From the NCBI GenBank assembly GCA_947488435.1, contig CANKZG010000007.1, positions 16,749 to 80,748 of the forward strand: a DNA stretch of 64,000 nt. The letters run 5' to 3'. The notes under the pieces are model-generated. The model searched no databases. It was not told the origin of the DNA and saw only the letters and a list, made by a program, of their open reading frames with translations. This stretch comes from an uncultured Flavobacteriaceae bacterium (GTDB taxonomy: Bacteria; Bacteroidota; Bacteroidia; Flavobacteriales; Flavobacteriaceae). This document shows, in pieces, positions 7,097 through 15,087 of the stretch; position 1 is the stretch's first letter; every line of letters starts with the position of its first letter. Both the position numbers and the translations under genes were made by a program.

Positions 7097-8380
7097 TTAA
7101 GCATTTGCGTTTAAAATGTTATTGCCAATTGCACATTGCAAACATTTATGTGCTGTACAATAGTTGTTATACAATTGCAAAACACCCTGGCTTTGCTGAG
7201 CATTAGAAGCAGAAATTCCCAGTTTTTTGAAACCTGAAACGATCTTATTTTCTTCCGCTTTTAACGCATTTATAATAGTAAGAATTTTATCACTTGAATC
7301 ATTTCCAAGATATTTTGCATAACAGAACTTTAAGGGCAAAATGGTATTTATAATAATTAGGTTAATAAAATTTTTACTAAGTCGCTTTTTTCTTTTTTTG
7401 GAAGATTTCCCAAAAGAATAATGATCATCCCAATATTCGCTTGCTGAAATATTAAATAATTTATATAATTCTTCTAAATTTTCAATTTCCATAAGTTGTG
7501 AAAATAACCCATTGGTATTACTATACAATGCTGAAAATTGAGACAGTCTTAAGGTAGGAAAATTTGAAGGGCGTAATCTAAAAAATTGGGGCTCTAAAAC
7601 TCCTTCGGCATCTAATTGGAATTTATTTTTTAAAAATTTGTACTCCCTACTTAACTGGTTATGATAAGAATCCTGATGGAGTTTTTGACCTAATAACCCT
7701 GCATTACCAAATAAAACACATTCCAGTTTGGTAGCATTATTTCTAATTTTTTGGATCACATTAAAATCAATATTCTTCGCAATGCTTGCAAAAGATTCTG
7801 TGTTAATTTTAAGACCAAAACTTCGTAATACCAGCACAAAAGTAAGCTTCTCCCAATTGTATTGGGATGCTTTTAGTTGTTCCAAAACAAATATAGATTT
7901 CTGCTCTAATCGCTCAAAAAAAAGGCGATCTATCCAATTTTTTATTGTAAACCCATCTGTTGCGCGTAGCATGTTAGCACAGTTTATAAATCTACTTTCT
8001 TTATTATGAAATAAAGTATGGTATTTTTTCAATACTAAAGGAGGTATGATTGACTTTAATTCTAAAGTTGCAATTGCACTATTATCTTTTCTAAAAATTG
8101 CTACATCATCTTCCCAAACAACATGTAAAATCACATTCTGATATTTAGAGTCTCGCTCATGATGGTGCGCATACCAATCCGAAGACTTACAATGAATTTC
8201 AACATTTCCTGCCCATAGCTGTTCGTTAATTAACAACCTAGCGTTAAAGAAATCAGGGCCGGCATTGTTATTATGTATACCAACATTTAGAATTTGTAAG
8301 TTTTCATTGGTTGTAGTATATAGGTTACTTGAGGGGATTTTTTTATTTTTCCATATAAAATGCAGCAAGTCTTCTTTCAT
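7097..8380 (-). CDS. DUF2851 family protein
   Basis: This 427-residue protein has features typical of DUF2851, a family common in Bacteroidetes and some Cyanobacteria. They are an N-terminal LLHFIWKNKKIP, then GPDFFNARL, GNVEIHCKSSDWYAHHH and VILHVVWEDD within the first ~100 residues. The C-terminus carries cysteines in CTAHKCLQC. The DFFNA and VEIH pattern resembles a PD-(D/E)XK-like core, so a nuclease-related fold is possible, but that is my inference. No signal peptide or membrane segment is apparent. No biochemical function is established. Confidence 0.82.
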   Translation of the reverse strand: MKEDLLHFIWKNKKIPSSNLYTTTNENLQILNVGIHNNNAGPDFFNARLLINEQLWAGNVEIHCKSSDWYAHHHERDSKYQNVILHVVWEDDVAIFRKDNSAIATLELKSIIPPLVLKKYHTLFHNKESRFINCANMLRATDGFTIKNWIDRLFFERLEQKSIFVLEQLKASQYNWEKLTFVLVLRSFGLKINTESFASIAKNIDFNVIQKIRNNATKLECVLFGNAGLLGQKLHQDSYHNQLSREYKFLKNKFQLDAEGVLEPQFFRLRPSNFPTLRLSQFSALYSNTNGLFSQLMEIENLEELYKLFNISASEYWDDHYSFGKSSKKRKKRLSKNFINLIIINTILPLKFCYAKYLGNDSSDKILTIINALKAEENKIVSGFKKLGISASNAQQSQGVLQLYNNYCTAHKCLQCAIGNNILNANA

Positions 8381-8449
8381 GAGTAAAAAAAATCTTGAAA
8401 TAACGATAAAAATCGATTTAAAGATTCAAATATAGAAAATAATTTCTAT

Positions 8450-8764
8450 TTATTCTTCTATCAGCTCTCCTTCCCATTTTAAAATGCCTCCAACCAAGTT
8501 ATAAGCATTTGTAAAACCGGATTTTTCCATATACATACAAGCCTGTCCACTTCTATTTCCTGAACGGCAGTATACGTAGTAATTTTTAGTTTTATCCAAT
8601 TTTTCTAGTTCATCTAAAAATTCCTGTCCGCGATAAAAATCAATCTGTTTAGCTCCAGGGATATATCCTTCCTCTACTTCTTCATCGGTTCGCACATCTA
8701 AGACAAAGGCATTTGGATCATTTTCCAATTGGTTTTCCCATTCTTCTTGTGATAAATCTGACAT
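8450..8764 (-). CDS. Rhodanese-like domain protein
   Basis: This 104-residue protein is a single rhodanese domain with no signal peptide. The active-site loop is YCRSGNRSGQA with catalytic Cys66, and the CH2A-type AFVLDVRTDEEVEEGYIPGA lies at the N-terminus. Single-domain rhodaneses move sulfane sulfur as a cysteine persulfide in the cytoplasm. It is separated from the upstream thioredoxin-fold gene by a terminator-like hairpin, so it may have its own promoter. The physiological partner is unknown. Confidence 0.92.
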   Translation of the reverse strand: MSDLSQEEWENQLENDPNAFVLDVRTDEEVEEGYIPGAKQIDFYRGQEFLDELEKLDKTKNYYVYCRSGNRSGQACMYMEKSGFTNAYNLVGGILKWEGELIEE

Positions 8765-8793
8765 ATTGTTTATTTTAAGGTATTACAAAAATA

Positions 8794-8820
8794 AAAATCC
8801 GAACGTAGATTCCGGATTTT
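8794..8820 (-). terminator. Intrinsic terminator between the redoxin and rhodanese genes
   Basis: AAAATCCG and CGGATTTT form an 8-bp stem around an 11-base loop. On the minus strand the stem runs into TTTTTATTTTTG. It lies downstream of the thioredoxin-like gene and upstream of the rhodanese gene. Confidence 0.65.
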
Positions 8821-8842
8821 CCATAGTACTATTTTGTGTTGT

Positions 8843-9478
8843 TTAGACTTTGATTGAACATCCTATAGCCTTGGTCGTTTTTGGTTCAATTTCCTGTCCG
8901 CTTAACATTGCATCTACAGCATTTTCTGTATATTTTATTTCAACTGCAGCTGCATCAGTATAATTATCATCAATTGCACCAATATAACGCACCTTGTTTC
9001 CCTGCGATGTTTTTTCTAAAAGAAATACATGAGGTGTTCGCGTAGCTCCATATTGTGGAAATATTTCTTGCCCTTCATCTAAAAGATACGGAAAAGTAAA
9101 CCCTTTTTCTTTTGCTCTTTTTTTCATTTCATTGAAACTATCCGCAGGTTTGGCCGACGGATTATTTGGATTTATGGCTATTACAGGTACACCTAGGGGT
9201 TTGTATTTTTCATCAAGCGCAATAATTCGATCTTCATATGCCACAGAATAAGGGCAACTATTGCAGGTGAAAATGACTAAAAATCCTTTGGCATTCGGAT
9301 AATTGGCTAAAGCAACCTGATTGCCATCTATATTTGGCAGACTAAAATCTGTAGCAATATCTCCAATAGCATAACCTATCTTTTTTTCAATATCTATTCT
9401 GCTCTGTTCTGGAGTGATCGTAAATGCACCAAGTGTAACTAGCAAAATCAGCACACCCACGTATTTTAATAACTTCAT
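8843..9478 (-). CDS. Secreted thioredoxin-fold redoxin (AhpC/TSA-like)
   Basis: This 211-residue protein has a signal peptide (MKLLKYVGVLILLVTLGAFT) followed by a redoxin fold. The redox motif is FTCNSCPYSVAYEDR (CxxC near residue 72-75), and cis-Pro lies in TRTPHVFLL (about 148). The family acts in the periplasm as a thiol oxidoreductase or peroxidase-like protein. It starts just downstream of the TlpA-like lipoprotein gene, about 5 bases between them, and the two are very likely co-transcribed as an extracytoplasmic thiol redox pair. The substrate is unknown. Confidence 0.88.
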   Translation of the reverse strand: MKLLKYVGVLILLVTLGAFTITPEQSRIDIEKKIGYAIGDIATDFSLPNIDGNQVALANYPNAKGFLVIFTCNSCPYSVAYEDRIIALDEKYKPLGVPVIAINPNNPSAKPADSFNEMKKRAKEKGFTFPYLLDEGQEIFPQYGATRTPHVFLLEKTSQGNKVRYIGAIDDNYTDAAAVEIKYTENAVDAMLSGQEIEPKTTKAIGCSIKV

Positions 9479-9483
9479 AAGTT

Positions 9484-10035
9484 TTAATTTAAAAATTCAT
9501 TTATAGTTTCTTCAAGCATCTCATATGTAAAAGATTGTTCATAAAAAGAGCGTTTCTTTTTATTATATATAATGGTTGCCGGAATTGCTCCGGACCAGTC
9601 TTTGTCAATTTTAGGAATCCAAGTGTTTTGTTTAGGATCGTCCAAAACCACAACTTGAGATTTTAAATTTTTTCTTGAAATAAAAGGGGCTAAATGTGTC
9701 TTCCACATTTTTGGCATATCTAAACTTACTAAAACAACCTCAACGCCTTTAGCTTTCATTTCAGCATTCACCTTTTCAAAATACGGTAATTCTTCAATAC
9801 AAGGTTTACACCAGGTTGCCCAAAAGTTAATTACATATGTTTTACCATCTTCCCTATTTAGCAACGGTTCAAGACCGTCAAAATCATAAATAGGAAAATC
9901 AAAAGTTTCACTAGTTGTATTTTCAACAATGGTAACCGCTGTATCTTCCTCAACGGGTTTTTCTTTATTCTCAGATTTACAGGCTACACTCAGTGCCAAT
10001 ATCACTATTAAAACTAGCCACTTATTCATATTCAA
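9484..10035 (-). CDS. TlpA-family thiol-disulfide reductase, lipoprotein
   Basis: This 183-residue protein begins with a lipoprotein signal whose lipobox is SVAC (Cys19). The thioredoxin-like domain carries INFWATWCKPCIEELPYF with the CxxC active site near residue 76-79, and a cis-Pro in GAIPATIIY. TlpA/ResA proteins reduce disulfides in the periplasm, for example in cytochrome c maturation. It is the first gene of the two-gene unit with the following redoxin. It lies divergent from the MarR-led genes, with about 125 bases between them. Confidence 0.9.
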   Translation of the reverse strand: MNMNKWLVLIVILALSVACKSENKEKPVEEDTAVTIVENTTSETFDFPIYDFDGLEPLLNREDGKTYVINFWATWCKPCIEELPYFEKVNAEMKAKGVEVVLVSLDMPKMWKTHLAPFISRKNLKSQVVVLDDPKQNTWIPKIDKDWSGAIPATIIYNKKKRSFYEQSFTYEMLEETINEFLN

Positions 10036-10132
10036 TCATTTAATTTTATAAAAATAAACAACCCTTAAATGGAGGTATGGAGATTTAACATAAAATTATC
10101 AATGCTTTTATAGGATCATAGTTAAAACATAA

Positions 10133-10158
10133 TACATTTGTATATACAATTGTTGTAT
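10133..10158 (+). promoter_or_regulatory. Promoter -7 element and palindromic operator of the marR-nitroreductase unit
   Basis: TACATTTG (10133-10140) matches the flavobacterial -7 consensus TAnnTTTG. Immediately downstream lies a perfect inverted repeat ATACAA-TTG-TTGTAT (10144-10158), which covers the expected transcription start and ends 4 bases before the start codon. Position and symmetry fit a MarR-family autorepression site. No clear TTG -33 element is seen. Confidence 0.6.
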
Positions 10159-10162
10159 TGAA

Positions 10163-10612
10163 ATGAATGTAGAAGAAATTATTAAAACAGATAAAAAAAT
10201 TTCGGCAGAAACGCGAACCATCATCCATCTTACTATGGTTCACAACTATATTAATGAGGCCTTAACGACTTCCTTAAAACCCTATGAAGTTTCTATTCAA
10301 CAATTTAATGTCCTACGCATATTAAGAGGTCAAGGAAATACTCCTGCTAACCTTTCTACAATTAATGATCGTATGGTTACTAAAATGAGCAACACCACCC
10401 GATTAGTAGATAAGTTATTAAGTAAAGGCTATGTAGATCGCATTACCTGTAAATCTAATCGAAGAAAAATAGAAATCAATATAACTGAAGCCGGAAAAAA
10501 GGCATTAAAAAACATGGATAAGTCCATAAAAGCAACGGAAAAATCTATATTGAAGCAATTTACCACTTCCGAATTAACTACATTAAATGTATTATTAAAC
10601 AAATTTAAGTAA
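10163..10612 (+). CDS. MarR-family transcriptional regulator
   Basis: This 149-residue protein has the MarR winged-helix layout. N-terminal dimerisation helices are followed by the helix-turn-helix (about 60-100, VLRILRGQGNTPANLSTINDRM and MSNTTRLVDKLLSKGYV) and the wing RITCKSNRRKIEINITEAG. Such proteins are homodimeric repressors that often answer phenolics or oxidants. No peroxide-sensing Cys is near the N-terminus. The only cysteine read is in the wing (TCKSN). It precedes the nitroreductase gene by 3 bases, and a palindrome overlaps its promoter, so autorepression of the whole unit is likely. The ligand is unknown. Confidence 0.92.
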   Translation: MNVEEIIKTDKKISAETRTIIHLTMVHNYINEALTTSLKPYEVSIQQFNVLRILRGQGNTPANLSTINDRMVTKMSNTTRLVDKLLSKGYVDRITCKSNRRKIEINITEAGKKALKNMDKSIKATEKSILKQFTTSELTTLNVLLNKFK

Positions 10613-10615
10613 CCC

Positions 10616-11248
10616 ATGAATTCGTATATAGCAGATCTGAATTGGAGATACGCAACAAAGAAGTTTGATGCATCTAAATCTATTGCAATGGAAGATCTTG
10701 ATTTTATTTTGGAAGCTACACGATTAAGCACTTCTTCCTATGGTTTGCAACCGTATCACATTTTTGTAATTACAGATCCTAAACTTCGAACTAAGTTACA
10801 ACCAGTCTCATGGGGGCAATCTCAAATAGTGGATGCGTCTCACCTTATAGTTTTTGCAAATAAGGTGAATTTTGGAGAGGAGTTACTTATGGATTACTTA
10901 GAAAATGTAAGTCGTACAAGAAATATTTCCATGGATGTGCTCAGCGGTTATGGGGATTTTATGAAATCAAAATTAATAAGTCTTTCCCAAGAAGATAAGG
11001 AGGTATGGACAGCAAAGCAAACATATTTAGCCTTAGGCAATTTGCTCAATGCCGCTGCATTTTTAAAAATAGATGCTTGTCCTATGGAAGGTTTTGAATC
11101 TGAAGCTTATAATGATTTATTGGGACTAAAAGCAAAAGGGTTAAATGCTACGGTTGCAGCGACGATAGGTTATCGTTCAGCAGAAGATGAAACGCAAGCG
11201 TATAAGAAAGTACGACAGTCAAAAGAACAATTATTTACACATATATAA
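10616..11248 (+). CDS. NAD(P)H-dependent oxidoreductase, nitroreductase family (NfsB-like)
   Basis: This 210-residue protein is the FMN-dependent nitroreductase fold of NfsB type. It has an N-terminal LNWRYATKKFDASK (FMN-binding RYATKKFD), LSTSSYGLQPYHIFVI (about 39-54), and CPMEGFES (about 155) as seen in NfsB proteins. These enzymes reduce quinones and nitroaromatics with NAD(P)H. It starts 3 bases after the MarR stop codon, with YceI following, so it is probably induced by the MarR ligand as part of a detoxification response. The natural substrate is not known. Confidence 0.93.
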   Translation: MNSYIADLNWRYATKKFDASKSIAMEDLDFILEATRLSTSSYGLQPYHIFVITDPKLRTKLQPVSWGQSQIVDASHLIVFANKVNFGEELLMDYLENVSRTRNISMDVLSGYGDFMKSKLISLSQEDKEVWTAKQTYLALGNLLNAAAFLKIDACPMEGFESEAYNDLLGLKAKGLNATVAATIGYRSAEDETQAYKKVRQSKEQLFTHI

Positions 11249-11273
11249 CTAGTATTATTTTAAAATTAAGAAC

Positions 11274-11846
11274 ATGAAAAACAGATTATTTTTAGCCGTA
11301 TTTGCTACAGTTTTGACATTCGGCACCATCAATGCACAACAGAAAACAGTAAATACTGAAACCAGCACTGTAACCTGGAAAGGGTACAAAGTTACAGGGT
11401 CACATACTGGAACTGTAAATTTAAAAGAGGGCACATTGGCCTTTGACGGTGACAAATTAAGTGGGGGTCAATTTACGATTGATATGACATCATTGGTTTC
11501 TACAGATTTGGAAGGAGAATACAAAGGTAAATTGGAAGGACATTTAAAGTCTGACGATTTTTTTGGAATTGCAAATAATCCTACTTCTACATTGGTTTTC
11601 AATAAAGTAGAAGCAAGTGGAAAAAATTCTTATAAAGTTACAGGTGATTTAACCATAAAAGGAAAAACAAACCCTATTTCTTTAGATGTTTCTGTATATG
11701 GCAGCAAAGCTACAGCAACCATGAAAGTAGATAGAGCTAAATACGATATTAAATATGGTTCTGGAAGTTTCTTTGACAACTTAGGTAACAAGACAATATA
11801 CGATGAATTTGATCTAGTAGTAGATTTAGAATTTTCAGATTTATAG
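11274..11846 (+). CDS. YceI-family periplasmic lipid-binding protein
   Basis: This 190-residue protein has a signal peptide ending near INAQ, followed by the YceI beta-barrel. Markers are TVTWKGYKVTGSHTGTV near the start, then GQFTIDMTSL, HLKSDDFF, and GDLTIKGKTNPI in the second half. YceI proteins carry isoprenoid-like lipids in the periplasm. It starts 25 bases after the nitroreductase stop codon, and the MarR-nitroreductase-YceI order suggests a common response to membrane-active or redox-active compounds. The ligand is unknown. Confidence 0.92.
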   Translation: MKNRLFLAVFATVLTFGTINAQQKTVNTETSTVTWKGYKVTGSHTGTVNLKEGTLAFDGDKLSGGQFTIDMTSLVSTDLEGEYKGKLEGHLKSDDFFGIANNPTSTLVFNKVEASGKNSYKVTGDLTIKGKTNPISLDVSVYGSKATATMKVDRAKYDIKYGSGSFFDNLGNKTIYDEFDLVVDLEFSDL

Positions 11847-11884
11847 GCAATAAACAATGCCGTATATAAAAAAGGGTTTTAAGT

Positions 11885-11916
11885 TTGTGATTATTAAAAT
11901 TCATTTTTTATATTTG
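11885..11916 (+). promoter_or_regulatory. Promoter of the trp operon
   Basis: TTG (11885-11887), a 21-base spacer and TATATTTG (11909-11916) match the flavobacterial TTG-N17-23-TAnnTTTG promoter exactly. The -7 element ends only 5 bases before the leader peptide ATG, so the transcript should begin at or very near that start codon. Confidence 0.8.
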
Positions 11917-11921
11917 ACCCT

Positions 11922-11978
11922 ATGAAAATTAGAACATTAAATACTTGGTGGTGGAAAAACTTACGTTGTAAATCGTGA
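11922..11978 (+). CDS. trpL: trp operon leader peptide with three consecutive Trp codons
   Basis: This is an 18-codon reading frame with TGG TGG TGG at codons 9-11 and a TGA stop codon, placed between the trp promoter and an intrinsic terminator upstream of trpE. This is the classic layout of ribosome-mediated transcription attenuation: when charged tRNA-Trp is scarce, the ribosome stalls on the Trp run and an alternative fold should disrupt the terminator. It is too short for routine gene callers. No Shine-Dalgarno precedes it, and its message appears leaderless. The alternative antiterminator pairing was not resolved by eye. Confidence 0.88.
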   Translation: MKIRTLNTWWWKNLRCKS

Positions 11979-12006
11979 GCGAAGCACCCCATAGTATAAA
12001 CTATAT

Positions 12007-12035
12007 AAAGGCTTGTCATCACGACAAGCCTTTTT
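12007..12035 (+). terminator. Attenuator terminator of the trp operon
   Basis: AAAGGCTTGTC and GACAAGCCTTT form a perfect 11-bp stem with a 5-base loop (ATCAC), ending in a T run. It lies 28 bases after the leader peptide stop codon and 25 bases before trpE. It should end transcription when tryptophan is plentiful. Confidence 0.9.
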
Positions 12036-12060
12036 CATTTTTATTAAATACGCTTAAATA

Positions 12061-13455
12061 ATGTACAAACTTAATTCATACAACAAAAAAATACTGGCAG
12101 ATACCATTACCCCGGTAAGTGTATACCTTAAAATACGTGATCGTTTTCCAAACAGTATTCTTTTGGAGAGTAGCGACTATCATGCGAATGATAATAGCTT
12201 CTCCTATATATGCTGTAACCCTATCGCCGCAATTACGATTACCAATGAAACCATTACACAACAATTTCCCGATGGAAATATAGATGAACTAGAGATTACC
12301 CCCGAAGTAGATGTTCCCGAAGTAATTCATGATTTTAGCAATAAATTTGAAGTTACTAAAAACGATTTTAAATTTATAAATAATGGTCTTTTTGGATATT
12401 TGGCATATGACGCGGTGCGGTATTTTGAAGATATTACCATTTCAAAAAAAACAAACACTATTGAAATCCCAGATGCGTATTATGCGGTATATCAAAATAT
12501 TATTGCGATAAACCATTTTAAAAATGAAGCCTATATTTTTGCACATTGCTATCAATCAGAAAATAATATTGCTGCTATTGAACAAATTTTGAATGTTAAG
12601 AATTTTGCCTCTTATAATTTTACAAAAGAGGGCGTTCCAATTTCTAACCTTAAAGATGAAGAGTATAGGGAACATGTTGTTTTGGCTAAAAAGCATTGCC
12701 AACGAGGAGATGTTTTTCAATTGGTACTTTCCAGACGGTTTTCGCAAGATTTTAAAGGAGATGAATTTAACGTATATAGAGCATTACGATCAATAAATCC
12801 ATCTCCCTATTTATTCTATTTTGATTATGGAGATTTCAAAATTTTTGGAAGTTCTCCGGAGGCACAATTGGTAGTACAAAATGGAAAAGCAGAAATACAT
12901 CCCATAGCCGGAACTTTTAAACGGACCGGAAATGATGAAGAGGATGCTGTTTTGGCCAAACAACTTACTGAAGATGATAAAGAAAATAGCGAGCATGTAA
13001 TGTTGGTTGACCTTGCTAGAAATGACCTCAGTAGAAACGGGAACATTGTAAATGTGGAAAAATATAGAGAGGTTCAGTTTTTTTCGCATGTAATTCACTT
13101 AGTTTCTAAGGTAACTGGGCAAAAAAAACCGGATATTTCTACCATGAAAGTAGTTGCAGATACCTTTCCCGCAGGAACCTTAAGTGGTGCTCCCAAGCAC
13201 ATGGCAATGCAACTTATTGAAAAGTATGAAAAAACAGGAAGAGGGTATTATGGGGGCGCAATTGGATTCATGGATTTTAATGGAAATTTTAACCACGCCA
13301 TAATGATTCGAACTTTTTTAAGTAAAAATCATCAATTGCATTATCAAGCAGGAGCAGGTTTGGTGGCTGCATCTAATCCGGAAGATGAATTACAAGAAAC
13401 ATATAATAAGCTTGGGGCTTTAACCAAGGCATTAGAAATAGCAGAGACCATTTAA
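12061..13455 (+). CDS. trpE: Anthranilate synthase component I
   Basis: This 464-residue protein belongs to the chorismate-utilising family. The N-terminal LLESSDYH (about 34-41) is the feedback site that binds L-tryptophan in TrpE. The C-terminal catalytic half shows HPIAGTFKRTG, the ENSEHVMLVDLARNDL block, TFPAGTLSGAPK and YYGGAIGF. It converts chorismate to anthranilate using ammonia from TrpG. It is the first structural gene behind the attenuator, with trpG following after 13 bases when its internal ATG is used. Control is therefore likely two-layered: attenuation and allosteric inhibition by tryptophan. Confidence 0.97.
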   Translation: MYKLNSYNKKILADTITPVSVYLKIRDRFPNSILLESSDYHANDNSFSYICCNPIAAITITNETITQQFPDGNIDELEITPEVDVPEVIHDFSNKFEVTKNDFKFINNGLFGYLAYDAVRYFEDITISKKTNTIEIPDAYYAVYQNIIAINHFKNEAYIFAHCYQSENNIAAIEQILNVKNFASYNFTKEGVPISNLKDEEYREHVVLAKKHCQRGDVFQLVLSRRFSQDFKGDEFNVYRALRSINPSPYLFYFDYGDFKIFGSSPEAQLVVQNGKAEIHPIAGTFKRTGNDEEDAVLAKQLTEDDKENSEHVMLVDLARNDLSRNGNIVNVEKYREVQFFSHVIHLVSKVTGQKKPDISTMKVVADTFPAGTLSGAPKHMAMQLIEKYEKTGRGYYGGAIGFMDFNGNFNHAIMIRTFLSKNHQLHYQAGAGLVAASNPEDELQETYNKLGALTKALEIAETI

Positions 13456-13468
13456 AAAAATGATAGTA

Positions 13469-14035
13469 ATGAAAAAAATATTGGTCATAGACAATTACGA
13501 TAGTTTTACCTACAACTTAGTGCATTATCTAGAAGATTTAAACTGTGATGTTGATGTAAAACGTAATGATCAACTAACTATAGAGGAAGTTGATGCATAT
13601 GATAAAATCTTGTTATCTCCAGGGCCTGGAATACCGAATGAAGCTGGTTTATTAAAAACTATAATTGAAACGTACGCACCATATAAAAGTATTTTTGGAG
13701 TATGCCTGGGGCAGCAAGCCATCGGAGAAGTATTTGGAGGGTCGCTAGTAAACTTAGATGAAGTTTATCATGGTATTGCGACCAAAATTAATGTAATTAC
13801 GGATGATCCCCTGTTCCAAGACATTCCAAATGAAATTGAGGTAGGTCGTTATCACTCTTGGGTAGTAAATAATAAACTTCCAAAGGACTTATTAGCAACC
13901 TCGGTTGATGAAAATGGCCAAATTATGTCTTTGCGCCATGTAAAATATGATGTTTGTGCAGTTCAATTTCATCCTGAATCGGTTCTAACACCTTACGGTA
14001 AAAAAATATTAGAAAACTGGTTAATAGCTTCTTAA
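13469..14035 (+). CDS. trpG: Anthranilate synthase component II (glutamine amidotransferase)
   Basis: Class I glutamine amidotransferase of 188 residues counted from MKKILVIDNYDSFTYNLV. An ATG three codons earlier is possible, but the family start supports this one. The catalytic triad is Cys79 in GVCLGQQ with His168 and Glu170 in QFHPESV. It releases ammonia from glutamine for TrpE. PabA-type proteins look the same, but the place inside the trp operon makes TrpG the better name. It may also serve folate synthesis if no separate pabA exists. Confidence 0.95.
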   Translation: MKKILVIDNYDSFTYNLVHYLEDLNCDVDVKRNDQLTIEEVDAYDKILLSPGPGIPNEAGLLKTIIETYAPYKSIFGVCLGQQAIGEVFGGSLVNLDEVYHGIATKINVITDDPLFQDIPNEIEVGRYHSWVVNNKLPKDLLATSVDENGQIMSLRHVKYDVCAVQFHPESVLTPYGKKILENWLIAS

Positions 14036-14041
14036 CGCAAA

Positions 14042-14092
14042 ATGACTACAACTGTCACCGAAGTAAAATTCAATAAGTTAAAAAATACATGA
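14042..14092 (+). CDS. Possible 16-codon reading frame overlapping the trpD start
   Basis: An ATG 6 bases after the trpG stop codon opens a frame of 16 codons (MTTTVTEVKFNKLKNT) that ends in TGA overlapping the trpD start as ATGA. It contains no Trp codon. It may be only spacer, or it may couple trpD translation to upstream ribosomes. There is no direct evidence that it is translated. Confidence 0.25.
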   Translation: MTTTVTEVKFNKLKNT

Positions 14093-15084
14093 AGGCAATT
14101 TTAAACAGATTAATTAATCACGATATTCTCTCAAAAGAAGATGCCAAGCAGGTGCTGGTAAATATTGCAAAAGGAGCATACAATCCCAGCCAAATAGCAG
14201 CATTCTTAACGGTTTATATGATGCGAAGCATAACCATTGAAGAACTAGAAGGCTTTAGAGATGCATTGTTAGAACTCTGTCTAGCTATAGATTTAAAATC
14301 TTATAATCCGGTTGACTTATGTGGTACGGGAGGAGATGGAAAAGATACTTTTAATATTTCTACGCTGGCCTCTTTTGTTACAGCAGGAGCTGGAGTTCAT
14401 GTAACCAAACACGGTAATTATGGCGTATCCTCTAAATGTGGTAGTAGTAATGTAATGGAGTTTCTAGGGATTAAGTTCAGTAACGAAGCTGATTTTCTAA
14501 CAAAGTGTATTGACACTGCAGGGATTTGTGTACTTCATGCGCCTTTGTTCCATCCGGCTATGAAAAATGTAGCTCCAATACGACGAGAACTCGCAGTAAA
14601 GACTTTTTTTAATATGCTAGGTCCAATGGTAAATCCGGCATTTCCAAAAAATCAAATGGTGGGGGTATTCAATTTAGAATTGGCACGAATGTATGGATAT
14701 CTATATCAAAACACTGATAAGAAGTTTACCGTTTTACATGCTTTAGACGGATATGATGAAATTTCATTAACCGGAAATACAAAAACAATTTCTAATAGTT
14801 CGGAAAGTATGCTTAAGCCGGAAGATTTTGGCGTTAGTACACTTTCTGCTTCAGAAATCCAAGGAGGAGATAGTATTGAAGCTTCTGCTAAAATTTTCAT
14901 GGACATTCTTGAAGGTAAAGGAACGGAGGCACAAAACAATGTAGTATGTGCGAACGCCGGAATTGCCATAGCTACAGTAAAAGAGCTAAGCCCGAAAGCG
15001 GGTTTTGAATTGGCAAAAGAATCGTTATTAAGCGGAAAAGGATTAAAAGCGCTTCAAACGTTACAAAACCTCAGCGGTAATTAA
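14089..15084 (+). CDS. trpD: Anthranilate phosphoribosyltransferase
   Basis: This 331-residue protein has the family's PRPP-binding LCGTGGDGKDTFNIST (about 78-93), the KHGNYGVSSKCGSSNVME loop (about 107-124), and HPAMKNVAPIRREL, FNMLGPMVNPA. It transfers the phosphoribosyl group from PRPP to anthranilate. It is unfused, unlike the TrpG-TrpD fusion of enterobacteria. The DoxX-like gene starts 3 bases after its stop codon, showing a tight operon. Confidence 0.96.
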   Translation: MKAILNRLINHDILSKEDAKQVLVNIAKGAYNPSQIAAFLTVYMMRSITIEELEGFRDALLELCLAIDLKSYNPVDLCGTGGDGKDTFNISTLASFVTAGAGVHVTKHGNYGVSSKCGSSNVMEFLGIKFSNEADFLTKCIDTAGICVLHAPLFHPAMKNVAPIRRELAVKTFFNMLGPMVNPAFPKNQMVGVFNLELARMYGYLYQNTDKKFTVLHALDGYDEISLTGNTKTISNSSESMLKPEDFGVSTLSASEIQGGDSIEASAKIFMDILEGKGTEAQNNVVCANAGIAIATVKELSPKAGFELAKESLLSGKGLKALQTLQNLSGN

Positions 15085-15087
15085 AAA

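Noticed and set aside
8391..8445. A/T-rich inverted sequences upstream of the DUF2851 gene as a terminator or attenuator
   Set aside because: The stems are short and A/T only, with no T run in a useful place.
11947..11990. Specific antiterminator helix in the trp leader
   Set aside because: Several weak pairings are possible between the Trp-codon region or GCGAAGC and the terminator arm, but none is convincing without folding or comparative data.
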